From assembly GCF_002936985.1 (NCBI RefSeq), contig NZ_MPZN01000026.1, positions 1-44,476 of the forward strand: 44,476 nt of DNA, in the 5' to 3' direction. The notes below the pieces were generated by a model. That model worked only from the letters and a program-made list of their open reading frames with translations, had not been told where the DNA came from and searched no databases. Source of the DNA: Microterricola pindariensis. GTDB lineage: Bacteria; Actinomycetota; Actinomycetes; Actinomycetales; Microbacteriaceae. This document shows, one piece after another, positions 8,700 to 16,658 of the stretch (its first letter is position 1; each line of letters starts with the position of its first letter). The translations under genes were made by a program, and so were the position numbers.

Positions 8700-9004
8700 A
8701 GGTGGGGCACCGTGTCTGACTCGGTGTAATAGGTGGCGTGCCGGTATTCCTTGCCCTGCGGGGACTCGAAGAACGCACCCTTGGCGTCGGGGTCGGATGC
8801 CGTGATCGCCGAGGCGCGCACCACCCAGATCGAGACGCCTTCTGCCCGCCGGGTGTACAGGTCGCGGGCGTTGCGCACGGCCATCGTCTCGTCGGGGGCG
8901 TGCAGGGATCCCGCGTGCACGTGAGAGAGCCCGCGGGAGGATCGGATGAAGACCTCCCAGAGGGGCCACTGTTCGCGCTCGCCGGAGTCGCCGGGGCTGG
9001 TCAT
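8696..9004 (-). CDS. paaB: Phenylacetyl-CoA epoxidase subunit PaaB
   Basis: A 102-residue protein of the PaaB family, the small subunit that bridges PaaAC heterodimers. It has the typical start [20 protein letters not shown], the segment NARDLYTRR and the C-terminal [17 protein letters not shown] 9004 overlaps the paaA stop as ATGA; ATG 9016, four codons upstream, is also possible. It ends in a GTGA overlap with paaC, so paaA, paaB and paaC are all translationally coupled, in keeping with a fixed-ratio complex. Confidence 0.94.
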   Translation of the reverse strand: MTSPGDSGEREQWPLWEVFIRSSRGLSHVHAGSLHAPDETMAVRNARDLYTRRAEGVSIWVVRASAITASDPDAKGAFFESPQGKEYRHATYYTESDTVPHL

Positions 9005-10035
9005 GATGCCATCCATTCGTGGGCCGGAGCCTGATTCGTCTGCCTGTCTGCGCTCTGCCCGTCTGCGCTCTGCTTGTCGGCGTAGGCGCGGGCGGCCGCG
9101 CGCACCCACTCGCCGTTCTCGTGGGCGGTGCGGCGCCGGGAGACCCGGATCGCGTTGGCCGGCCCGCGGCCGGCGAGCACCTCGGTGAACTCGGCCCAGT
9201 CCAGCTCGCCGAAGTCGTAGTGGCCGCGCTCCTCGTTCCATTTCAGGTCGGGGTCCGGCAGCGTCACACCGAGGATCTCGGCCTGCGGCACGAGCATGTC
9301 GACGAAGCGCTGGCGCAGCTCGTCGTTGCTGAAGCGCTTGATCTTCCAGGCCATGCTCTGCTGCGAGTTGGGGGAGTCGGCGTCGGGCGGGCCGAACATC
9401 ATCAGGGCGGGGGCGTACCAGCGGTTCACCGACTCCTGGGCCATCTGCTGCTGCGCCGGGGTTCCCCGCATGAGCTCGAGGAGGATCTCGAAGCCCTGGC
9501 GCTGGTGGAACGACTCCTCCTTGCAGATGCGTACCATCGCGCGCCCATACGGCCCGTAGGAGGCGCGGCAGAGCGGCACCTGGTTGCAGATCGCCGCCCC
9601 GTCGACGAGCCAGCCGATCGAGCCCATGTCGGCCCAGGTCGGGGTCGTGTAGTTGAAGATCGAGGAGTACTTCGCCTTGCCCGTGATGAGGTTCTCGAAC
9701 ATCGTGTCGCGGTCAGTGCCGAGCGTCTGCGCGGCGGAGTAGAGGTAGAGGCCGTGCCCGGCCTCGTCCTGCACCTTGGCCATCAGGATCGCCTTGCGCT
9801 TGAGGCTCGGGGCGCGCGTGATCCAGTTGCCCTCCGGCTGCATTCCGATGATCTCGGAGTTCGCGTGCTGCGAGATCTGCCGCACGAGCGTCTTGCGGTA
9901 GGCGGCCGGCATCCAGTCGCTCGGCTCGATGCGGCTGTCGGTGGCGATGAGCTCGTCGAAGCGGCGCTGGCCCGAGCCGTCCGGATCGTCGTCCAGCTCG
10001 TGTGCCGCGTGCAGCTGGCGCAGTGGGTCTGCCAC
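9001..10035 (-). CDS. paaA: Phenylacetyl-CoA epoxidase catalytic subunit PaaA
   Basis: A 344-residue di-iron monooxygenase subunit that adds oxygen to the aromatic ring of phenylacetyl-CoA. Two carboxylate-histidine iron motifs are visible (QDEAGH and KEESFH), as are [20 protein letters not shown] and the C-terminal [18 protein letters not shown] 10035 is well supported by AAGGAGG five bases upstream. The C-terminal tail carries a small in-frame duplication ([11 protein letters not shown]). First gene of the paaABCDEG unit; its promoter region holds a PaaR-like operator at 10085-10106. Confidence 0.97.
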   Translation of the reverse strand: MADPLRQLHAAHELDDDPDGSGQRRFDELIATDSRIEPSDWMPAAYRKTLVRQISQHANSEIIGMQPEGNWITRAPSLKRKAILMAKVQDEAGHGLYLYSAAQTLGTDRDTMFENLITGKAKYSSIFNYTTPTWADMGSIGWLVDGAAICNQVPLCRASYGPYGRAMVRICKEESFHQRQGFEILLELMRGTPAQQQMAQESVNRWYAPALMMFGPPDADSPNSQQSMAWKIKRFSNDELRQRFVDMLVPQAEILGVTLPDPDLKWNEERGHYDFGELDWAEFTEVLAGRGPANAIRVSRRRTAHENGEWVRAAARAYADKQSADGQSADRQTNQAPAHEWMAS

Positions 10036-10084
10036 GGGAGCCTCCTTGCTCTGGACGCGCGGGGCATCCGGAAATGTTCACGAT

Positions 10085-10106
10085 ACTTACCGATCGTTCA
10101 GTAATG
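10085..10106. promoter_or_regulatory. PaaR-like operator upstream of paaA
   Basis: A 22-bp imperfect palindrome whose left half is ACTTACCG, with central AT-CG-TT and right half CAGTAATG; the inner 18 bp match their own reverse complement at 14 positions. It agrees with the TetR-type PaaR operator pattern I recall from other actinobacteria and Thermus (half-site ACTnACCG). Two more copies precede paaJ and paaI. It lies in the gap between paaA and the divergent paaR, so it could serve both. A clear -35/-10 pair for paaA was not resolved. Confidence 0.7.
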
Positions 10107-10263
10107 TTAGCACCGTGGCCCGGCCCCATCAAGGTGTTGCGGCCACGGTGCCCGCAGCACTGGCCTCCCCGGCCCGCAACCGGTGGTCGGCTAGAATCGG
10201 GAACCGCACTGGGCTCCGCTCGCCGGGCGGATCCGCAAGCCGAGACCTGGAGAGAGTCGCGTC

Positions 10264-10923
10264 GTGAACCAGCCATCGAACCCCACGAACCGGGCGCCGC
10301 GCGGCGGCAACGGTCGCGCGGGCCGTGTTCCATACGACCTCGACGCCGTGCTCGACATTGCCGTTCTGGCCTTCAACGAGTTCGGCTACGAAGCCACGTC
10401 GATGGGCGTGCTCGCCGAGCGGCTGGGCACCAGCAAGTCGGCCATCTACTACCACGTGACCGGCAAGGAAGACCTGCTTCGACGGGCCTTGGAGCGGGCG
10501 CTGGGCGGGCTGGAGGGCATCCTCGCCGAGCAGGGCGCCATGGACGGCTCGCCCGTCGAACGGCTGCGCTACGTGTTGCGCGGCGCCGTGCTCGTGCTCG
10601 CCGACGACCTGCCATACGTCACGCTGCTGCTGCGCCTGCGCGGCAACACCGAGGTGGAGCGGGAGGCGCTGGAGCGCCGCCGCGCGTTCGACCACGCGAT
10701 CGCCGGTCTCGTCGACGAGGCCCGCGTCGAGGGGGCGCTGCGCGCCGACGTCGACGCCCGCACCACCGTGCGCCTGCTGTTCGGCATGATCAACTCGATC
10801 GTCGAGTGGTACAAGCCGGGCGGCGCGCTCACCCCCGATCAGCTCGCCGAAGACGTCATCACGGTCGCCTTCGAGGGTGTGCGGGTGCACGCTGCCGACG
10901 CCGTGCCCGCGGCGGGCGCCTAA
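10264..10923 (+). CDS. paaR: TetR-family regulator of phenylacetate genes
   Basis: A 219-residue TetR repressor. The DNA-binding helices lie near residues 30-75 (SMGVLAERLGTSKSAIYYHV, then GKEDLL). The C-terminal ligand domain carries the segment NSIVEWYKPGG seen in many TetR_C proteins. It stands inside the paa cluster, divergent from paaA, and three copies of one palindrome precede the three paa units; phenylacetyl-CoA is the expected inducer by analogy. GTG 10264 was chosen, with GGAGAG about ten bases upstream. A -10-like TAGAAT lies near 10193. Its stop overlaps that of the convergent paaZ. Confidence 0.85.
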   Translation: MNQPSNPTNRAPRGGNGRAGRVPYDLDAVLDIAVLAFNEFGYEATSMGVLAERLGTSKSAIYYHVTGKEDLLRRALERALGGLEGILAEQGAMDGSPVERLRYVLRGAVLVLADDLPYVTLLLRLRGNTEVEREALERRRAFDHAIAGLVDEARVEGALRADVDARTTVRLLFGMINSIVEWYKPGGALTPDQLAEDVITVAFEGVRVHAADAVPAAGA

Positions 10924-12992
10924 CCCTCCTTGGCCACCAGGGTCAACACGTCGTAGCTGGCGACGACCTCGTCGTGCTGGTTCACCAGCACGGCGTCCCA
11001 GCGCACCTCCCCGTATTCCTCGTTCTCGCGCGGCGTGATCTGCTTGGCGGTCAGCGTCACGCGCACGCTGTCGCCGGGCGAGACGGGGGTGATGAAGCGC
11101 AGGTTCTCGAGGCCGTAGTTGGCGAGCACCGGCCCCGGCGCGGGGTCGACGAACAGGCCGGCCGCCCAGGCGAGCAGCAGGTAGCCATGGGCGACGCGGC
11201 CGGGGAAGAACGGGTTGGCGGCCGCGGCCTCCTCATCCGTGTGCGCATAGAAGGTGTCGCCGGTGAACTCGGCGAAGTGGCCGATGTCCTCCAACGTGAT
11301 CTCGCGCTCCGCCGAGACGACGGCGTCGCCGATGCGCAGCCGGGCGAGCGACTTGCGGAACGGGTGCTCCTCGCCCGCCTGCACCGGAGCGCCGGCGCGC
11401 CACCGGCCGGTCAGCGCAGAAAGCACGGCCGGCGTGCCCTGGATGGCGGTGCGGCGCATGAAGTGCTTGACCGCACGGATGCCGCCGAGCTCCTCGCCGC
11501 CGCCGGCCCGGCCGGGCCCGCCGTGCACGAGGTGCGGAACGGGCGAGCCGTGCCCGGTGCTGGTCTTCGCGTCATCCCGGTCGAGCACGAGCACCCGGCC
11601 GTGGAAGGGGGCGATGCCGGAGACGAGCGTCACGACCGTCTCGGGGTCGAAGCTCGCGACCGTGGCCACGAGGGAGCCGCCGCCCCGGTTCGCGAGCCGC
11701 ACCGCGTCGGCCGCGTCGGTGTAGCCGATCACCGATGCGACGGGGCCGAACGCCTCGATGTCGTGCACGGCGGGTGCGTCGGCATCGTCGAAGCGCACCA
11801 GCACCGGCGCGAAGAAGGCCCCCTCCGGGGCCGGTGCCACGGTGCCGTTCAGCCGCACGACGGCGGGCTCGTCCAGGCTGCCGAATGCGAGGCGGCCGCC
11901 CCCGGCGAGCAGCTTCTCGACGCTGCGGCGCACCTCGTCGCGTTGTTCGATGCTGGCCAGCGGTCCCATCGTCACGCCGGCGGCGCGCGGGTCACCGAGG
12001 GTGACGCGCTGGGCGAGGCGGGCGCCGACCGCCTCCACGACGGCGTCGACGCGCGCGGCCGGCACGATGAGGCGCCGGATGCTGGTGCACTTCTGCCCGG
12101 CCTTCGACGTCATCTCGGTGACGACGCTCGCCACGTAGGCGTCGAACTCTGGGGTGCCCGTCACGGCATCCGCGCCCAGGATTGCGGCGTTCAGCGAGTC
12201 GGTCTCGCGACCCAGGGTGACCTCGCCGCGCAGCACACGGGGGTGCTCGGCGAGGGTGTGCGCGGTGGAGGCCGAGCCGGTGAATGCCACGCTGTCGCGC
12301 ACGTCGAGGGTGTCGAGGAAGCCGCGCACCGATCCGCAGATCAGCTGCAGCGACCCGGCGGGCAGCAGGCCGGAGTCGACCATCGCCCGCACCGCGGCCT
12401 CGGTGAGGTACGCCGTCGGGGTTGCCGGCTTGACGATGCTCGGCACGCCCGCGAGGAAGGCGGGCGCGAACTTCTCGAGCATGCCCCACACCGGGAAGTT
12501 GAAGGCGTTCACCTGGAAGGCGACCCCGGGCAGGCGGGTGTAGACGTGCTGGCCGCCGAACGACCCGTCGCGTGCCAGATTCTCCGGGTCTCCGTCGACG
12601 AGGAGCTTCGCGTTGGGCAACTCGCGCCGACCCTTTGAGGAGTAGGTGTAGAGCACGCCGATTCCGCCGTCGATGTCGACCATCGAGTCGCGACGGGTGG
12701 CGCCGGTGCGGTCGCTCAGTGCGTACAGCTCCTCCTTGACGTCGCTGAGGTGCACGGCGAGGGCCTTCAGCCGCAGTGCGCGCTCGTGGAAGGTGAGCTC
12801 ACCGAGGCTCGCCTGCCCGACGGTGCGGCCGTACTCCACCGCGGCGGCGATGTCGAGGCCGTCGCTGCCGACGAGCGCGACGCCCTCGCCCGTCGAGGCG
12901 TCCCGTGCGATGGTTCCCGTGCGGGGTTCCCACCAGGCGCCTTCGACGAAGCTGGGGAGGAGGCGGGGAGTGGTGGAGTCGCTGGGTGTCAT
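10920..12992 (-). CDS. paaZ: Bifunctional oxepin-CoA hydrolase / 3-oxo-5,6-dehydrosuberyl-CoA semialdehyde dehydrogenase
   Basis: A 690-residue fusion. An aldehyde dehydrogenase domain (about 10-515) has catalytic C302 in GQKCTS and E263 in LGRETDS. A MaoC-type hydratase domain (about 540-685) has catalytic D579 and H584 in FTGDTFYAH and the motif GRVAHGY. The second domain hydrolyses the oxepin ring and the first oxidises the resulting aldehyde, avoiding a reactive intermediate. Its length matches E. coli PaaZ (681). ATG 12992 has GAAGGG upstream. A 119-bp low-complexity gap separates it from paaH in the same direction, so it is probably last in paaJ-F-H-Z, though a separate promoter cannot be excluded. 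Confidence 0.96.
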   Translation of the reverse strand: MTPSDSTTPRLLPSFVEGAWWEPRTGTIARDASTGEGVALVGSDGLDIAAAVEYGRTVGQASLGELTFHERALRLKALAVHLSDVKEELYALSDRTGATRRDSMVDIDGGIGVLYTYSSKGRRELPNAKLLVDGDPENLARDGSFGGQHVYTRLPGVAFQVNAFNFPVWGMLEKFAPAFLAGVPSIVKPATPTAYLTEAAVRAMVDSGLLPAGSLQLICGSVRGFLDTLDVRDSVAFTGSASTAHTLAEHPRVLRGEVTLGRETDSLNAAILGADAVTGTPEFDAYVASVVTEMTSKAGQKCTSIRRLIVPAARVDAVVEAVGARLAQRVTLGDPRAAGVTMGPLASIEQRDEVRRSVEKLLAGGGRLAFGSLDEPAVVRLNGTVAPAPEGAFFAPVLVRFDDADAPAVHDIEAFGPVASVIGYTDAADAVRLANRGGGSLVATVASFDPETVVTLVSGIAPFHGRVLVLDRDDAKTSTGHGSPVPHLVHGGPGRAGGGEELGGIRAVKHFMRRTAIQGTPAVLSALTGRWRAGAPVQAGEEHPFRKSLARLRIGDAVVSAEREITLEDIGHFAEFTGDTFYAHTDEEAAAANPFFPGRVAHGYLLLAWAAGLFVDPAPGPVLANYGLENLRFITPVSPGDSVRVTLTAKQITPRENEEYGEVRWDAVLVNQHDEVVASYDVLTLVAKEG

Positions 12993-13036
12993 GGTCGTGG
13001 CCCTTCGCGGTGCTGGTTCGTGCAGTGTTGGTGTGG

Positions 13037-13092
13037 TCGGTGTCGGTGTCGGTGTCGGTGCCGGTGATGGTGCTGGTGCCGGTGCTGGTGCA
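13037..13092. repeat. GGTGTC-type hexamer microsatellite between paaH and paaZ
   Basis: The stretch is built from TCGGTG/GGTGCC/GGTGCT hexamers, four of them nearly exact (TCGGTG). It sits in the only sizeable gap of the paaJFHZ unit, about 45 bp upstream of the paaZ start. On the transcript it reads as a C/A-rich CACCGA repeat without evident secondary structure. No gene was found in the gap. Confidence 0.7.
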
Positions 13093-13111
13093 TTCGATGC
13101 GGGATGCCGGG

Positions 13112-13987
13112 TCAGTCGGCCCAGGTGAAGAAGCCCTCACCGCTCTTGCGGCCGAGCTTGCCCGCGGCGACCTTCTCCCGCAGGAGGGCTGGCACCTCGA
13201 AGCGTGCGCCGAGCCGGCTCTCGAGGTACTCCGCGATTCCGAGGCGCACGTCGAGCCCGACGAGGTCGGTCAGCCGCAGCGGGCCGACGGGGAACTTGTA
13301 GCCGAGCACCATTGCGGCGTCGATGTCCTCGGCCGAGGCGACGCCGTCTTCGAGCATGCGGATCGCTTCGAGCGCGATGACGACGCCGAGGCGGGAGCTG
13401 GCGAAGCCGGGGGAGTCCTGCACGGTGATCGGCGTCTTGCCGATCGCCGCGACCCAGCCGAGCGCCTGCTCGACCAGCGCGGGCGCCGTGGCCGGGCCGC
13501 GCACGATCTCGACGAGGCTCGACGCGGGCACGGGGTTGAAGAAGTGCAGGCCGCAGAAGCGTTCCGGCCGGGCGAGTGCGGTGGCCAACTCGCCGATCGA
13601 GAGCGAGGAGGTGTTCGAGGCGAGCCACGCCTGCGGCGAGAGCTCGCGCTCGAGGCGGGTGAGCACCTCGACCTTCAGCTGCGCGTCTTCGGGCACGGCC
13701 TCGATCACGAGCGTCGCCGCGGCCAGGTCTGCGGCATCCGTCGTCGTTGCCGTTCTCGCCTCGAGGGCGTGCGCAGACTCGGCCGTCGTCTGGCGGGCGA
13801 CGCTCGACGCGATCACGGAGCGCAACGCCTGCGCCGCGTGCGCGGCGGAGTCGGAGTCACGCTCCAAGATCCTGACGGAGGCGCCGGCCAGCAGGAACGC
13901 GTGTGCGATGCCGACGCCCATGCGGCCGCCGCCGGCGATGCCGACGACGCGGGGCACGCCGGTTGGGACGTTCACAGTCTCTGTCAT
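13112..13987 (-). CDS. paaH: 3-hydroxyacyl-CoA dehydrogenase (PaaH-type)
   Basis: A 291-residue NAD-dependent dehydrogenase that oxidises 3-hydroxyadipyl-CoA to 3-oxoadipyl-CoA. An N-terminal Rossmann fold (GIAGGGRMGVGIA, residues 16-28) is followed by the SSL motif and the catalytic His segment GLHFFNPVP. The C-terminal helical domain ends LGRKSGEGFFTW. At 291 residues it is a single-unit enzyme of about 290; E. coli PaaH is about 475, with a duplicated C-terminal part. ATG 13987 overlaps the paaF stop as ATGA. Confidence 0.93.
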   Translation of the reverse strand: MTETVNVPTGVPRVVGIAGGGRMGVGIAHAFLLAGASVRILERDSDSAAHAAQALRSVIASSVARQTTAESAHALEARTATTTDAADLAAATLVIEAVPEDAQLKVEVLTRLERELSPQAWLASNTSSLSIGELATALARPERFCGLHFFNPVPASSLVEIVRGPATAPALVEQALGWVAAIGKTPITVQDSPGFASSRLGVVIALEAIRMLEDGVASAEDIDAAMVLGYKFPVGPLRLTDLVGLDVRLGIAEYLESRLGARFEVPALLREKVAAGKLGRKSGEGFFTWAD

Positions 13988-14730
13988 TTCTTCTTCCGTT
14001 TCGCCAGGAAGGCGTCCATCCGCTCGAACTTCGCCGGCGATTCGAACAGCACCGACTGGGCCTGCTCGTCCACGGCGGGGTGGGCCGCGCGCGGTGCGTG
14101 GAACACGCGTTTCGTGGCCTGCACCGCGAGGGGATCCTGTTTCGCAATGCGGTCGGCGAGCGCATGGGCCGCCGCCTCCAGCTGTTCCGGCTCGTGCACC
14201 TCGGTGACCAGGCGCAGCGCGAGCGCATCCTCGGCGTTCAGCACCCGGCCGGCGAGCAGGATCTCCTTCGCGACGGGCTCGCCCACGAGCTCGGCGAGGC
14301 GCCAGCTGGCGCCGGCCGCCGCCAGGATGCCGAGGGATGTCTCTGGGTTACCGATGCGTGCGCTCGTGCTGGCGATGCGGAAGTCCGCCGCGTAGGCGAG
14401 CTCGGCGCCGCCGCCGAGCGCCCAGCCGTCGATGGCCGCGATGACGGGCATCGGCAGGGCGGCGATGCGGCCGAAGAGCCGGGAGTTGATGCCGGCCAGG
14501 GCATCCTCCCGGCGCCGGTCGCGCAGTTCGGCGATGTCGGCACCAGACGCGAAGACGCCGCCGTCGCCGCTGAGAATGAGGATCCGCGGGACGGCCTCGA
14601 GCTGGGCGCACACGGTGTGCAGCTCGTCGACCATTGCCGCATCGATCGCGTTGCGCACGGCGGGCCGGTTGAGCGCGACGTGCAGCCGGTCGGGGCGTTC
14701 GGCCATGATGCGGAGTGTGCTGGCGGTCAT
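13984..14730 (-). CDS. paaF: Enoyl-CoA hydratase (PaaF-type)
   Basis: A 248-residue crotonase that hydrates 2,3-dehydroadipyl-CoA. Both catalytic glutamates of true hydratases are present, E110 in GGGAEL and E130 in IGNPE, 20 residues apart as in the mitochondrial enzyme. This separates it from the PaaG paralogue in the same cluster. The oxyanion-hole region reads FASGADI. ATG 14730 overlaps the paaJ stop as TGATG and the end overlaps paaH, so paaJ-F-H are translationally coupled. Confidence 0.92.
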   Translation of the reverse strand: MTASTLRIMAERPDRLHVALNRPAVRNAIDAAMVDELHTVCAQLEAVPRILILSGDGGVFASGADIAELRDRRREDALAGINSRLFGRIAALPMPVIAAIDGWALGGGAELAYAADFRIASTSARIGNPETSLGILAAAGASWRLAELVGEPVAKEILLAGRVLNAEDALALRLVTEVHEPEQLEAAAHALADRIAKQDPLAVQATKRVFHAPRAAHPAVDEQAQSVLFESPAKFERMDAFLAKRKKK

Positions 14731-15914
14731 CACACCGTCTCCACGGCGAGGGCTGCGCCCTGGCCGACGCCGACGCACATCGTCGCGAGCCCGGTTCCTC
14801 CGCCTGCGCGCTCGAGGCGGCCGAGCAGCGTGGTGAGGATGCGGGTGCCGGAGGCGCCGAGCGGATGCCCGAGCGCGATCGCCCCGCCGTCGGCGTTGAC
14901 GATCTCCTCGTCGAGGCCCAGCTGCCGCATGCACGCGAGCGCCTGAGTGGCGAACGCCTCGTTCAGCTCGACCGCGGCCAGCTCGCCGGCGCTGAGGCCG
15001 AGGCGGGCGAAGAGCTTGCGGGTGGCCGGCACGGGCCCGAGCCCCATCACCTCCGGCAGCACTCCGGCGGACGCGCCGCCGAGCACCCGGGCACGCGGCA
15101 CCAGGCCGTAGCGGGCGATCGCGTCCTCGCTGACGATGAGCACGGCGGCCGAGCCGTCGTTGAGCGAGGAGGCGTTGCCCGCCGTGACGATGCTGCCGCC
15201 CTGCACCACGGGCCGCAGGCCGGCGAGCCGTTCGAGTGAGCTGTCGGCCCGGGGGCCCTCATCGACGGTGACATCACCGCTCTTCGTGGGCACTCCGACG
15301 ATCTCCGAGGCGAACCGGCCGGCCTGAATCGCCGCCAGGGCGCGCTGGTGCGAGCGCAGGGCGAAGGCATCCGCCTCGGCCCGGCTGACTCCTTCGAGGG
15401 CGCCGACGTGCTCGGCCGTCTCCGGCATGCTCATCGTGAAGCCGTCGCGCTTGCCGAAGTCGGGGTTGGTGAAGCGCCAGCCGATCGAGGTGTCTGCCAG
15501 CTCCCCTGGCCGGCCGAATGCCTTCTCCGGTTTGGCGAGCACCCAGGGTGCGCGTGTCATGGACTCGACGCCGCCGGCGATCACCACGTCGGCCTCACCC
15601 GACTTGACCATGCTGGTGGCGAGGTGCACGGCCGAGAGCCCGGATGCGCAGAGTCGGTTGACCGTGATGCCGGGCACCGTCTCGGGCAGGCCGGCCAGCA
15701 GCGCGGCCATTCTGGCGACGTTGCGGTTGTCTTCGCCCGCCTGGTTCGCGGCGCCGAAGATGATGTCGTCGATGACGGCAGGGTCGATGCCCGTGCGGGA
15801 GACGAGCTCGCGGACCACGATCCCGGCGAGGTCGTCTGGGCGCACCCCTGCGAGGGCGCCGCCGTACCTGCCGATGGGAGTTCGAACTCCGCCAACTACA
15901 AATGCTTCTGCCAT
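14730..15914 (-). CDS. paaJ: 3-oxoadipyl-CoA / 3-oxo-5,6-dehydrosuberyl-CoA thiolase
   Basis: A 394-residue thiolase with the full catalytic set: C89 (NRLCASG), H350 (GHPLGASG) and C380 (CVGVGQG). It catalyses the two CoA-dependent cleavages that release acetyl-CoA and succinyl-CoA. E. coli PaaJ has 401 residues. I chose ATG 15914 because it starts at the conserved [13 protein letters not shown]. The frame extends upstream to 15998, but that would run through the operator and core promoter, so it is unlikely; ATG 15932 remains possible. First gene of the second paa unit. Confidence 0.93.
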   Translation of the reverse strand: MAEAFVVGGVRTPIGRYGGALAGVRPDDLAGIVVRELVSRTGIDPAVIDDIIFGAANQAGEDNRNVARMAALLAGLPETVPGITVNRLCASGLSAVHLATSMVKSGEADVVIAGGVESMTRAPWVLAKPEKAFGRPGELADTSIGWRFTNPDFGKRDGFTMSMPETAEHVGALEGVSRAEADAFALRSHQRALAAIQAGRFASEIVGVPTKSGDVTVDEGPRADSSLERLAGLRPVVQGGSIVTAGNASSLNDGSAAVLIVSEDAIARYGLVPRARVLGGASAGVLPEVMGLGPVPATRKLFARLGLSAGELAAVELNEAFATQALACMRQLGLDEEIVNADGGAIALGHPLGASGTRILTTLLGRLERAGGGTGLATMCVGVGQGAALAVETV

Positions 15915-15968
15915 GGCTCCGTTACCTTGCATGCAGTTCCCACGGACTCGCGCTCGAGAACCGGACTT

Positions 15969-16017
15969 ACTGACCGTTCGTTCTGTAAACGATGTCATGT
16001 GCTGCGCGCTGCGTCAA
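15969..16017 (-). promoter_or_regulatory. paaJ promoter with PaaR-like operator
   Basis: On the minus strand -35 TTGACG (16017-16012) and -10 CATCGT (15994-15989) are 17 bp apart. The operator spans 15969-15990: left half ACTGACCG, centre TT-CG-TT, right part CTGTAAAC. It covers the end of the -10 and the expected transcription start, the position for repression by blocking initiation. The half-site is the best match of the three to ACTnACCG. Confidence 0.65.
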
Positions 16018-16050
16018 TATTGGCACCGGAGGTGGGGGAAGCGTCCGAAA

Positions 16051-16092
16051 TTGTGTTGCTCGGGTTGCTCGCTTACTGTACGTTCAGTTGGC
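16051..16092 (+). promoter_or_regulatory. paaI-paaK promoter with PaaR-like operator
   Basis: On the plus strand -35 TTGTGT (16051-16056) and -10 TACTGT (16074-16079) are 17 bp apart. A third, weaker operator copy at 16071-16092 (GCTTACTG, TA-CG-TT, CAGTTGGC) overlaps the -10. The core C-G-T-T-C-A-G-T is identical to the paaA site. It is about 40 bp from the paaI start. Confidence 0.6.
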
Positions 16093-16130
16093 GGGGAGTG
16101 ATTCCTGCGACGCGAACAGGACGGGTGAGG

Positions 16131-16589
16131 ATGGCGATCGAGAGCATGGACGATGTTCGCGCGGCTCCAGAAGGCGGACTCCGGCCCATGCTGCTGCGCG
16201 ACCGCGTTGCGGTCACGCTGGGAATGCGCCTCGCGGTCGACGAACCGGGCCACGCCGTCATCACCATGGTCGTTCGCGACGACATGCTGAACGGGTTCGA
16301 CGTCATGCATGGTGGGCTCATCTTCTCGCTCGCGGACACGGCCTTCGCCGTCGCCTGCAACGAGACCGACGAGGTCACCCTCGCCGCCGGCGCCGAGATC
16401 TCCTTCCTCCGACCGGTCCGGGTCGGGCAGGAGCTGACCGCGACCGCGCTACGCCGCACCCGGGCGGGGCGCAGCGGCATCTACGATGTGCAGGTGGTCG
16501 ATGAGGCCGGCCATGTGGTCGCGGAGTTCCGCGGGCGCAGCCGCACGACGCGGCTGCCTGGCCCCGTGCCCGGCACCGGCACGCCGTAG
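16131..16589 (+). CDS. paaI: Hydroxyphenylacetyl-CoA thioesterase PaaI
   Basis: A 152-residue hotdog-fold thioesterase. The motif NGFDVMHGGLIFSLAD contains H60, the GG pair and the catalytic-type D69. PaaI releases CoA from stalled ring-hydroxylated or ring-1,2-epoxide intermediates. ATG 16131 has GGTGAGG directly upstream; GTG 16125 and ATG 16146 are alternatives, and the longer upstream open frame is antisense to paaJ. Followed by paaK after 69 bp in the same direction. Confidence 0.92.
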   Translation: MAIESMDDVRAAPEGGLRPMLLRDRVAVTLGMRLAVDEPGHAVITMVVRDDMLNGFDVMHGGLIFSLADTAFAVACNETDEVTLAAGAEISFLRPVRVGQELTATALRRTRAGRSGIYDVQVVDEAGHVVAEFRGRSRTTRLPGPVPGTGTP

Positions 16590-16658
16590 CGTCCCGAGCC
16601 CAGAGCTGTCCGGGCCTGCACCCCTCGTCACCCACATGAACAATGCAATGGAGCATCC

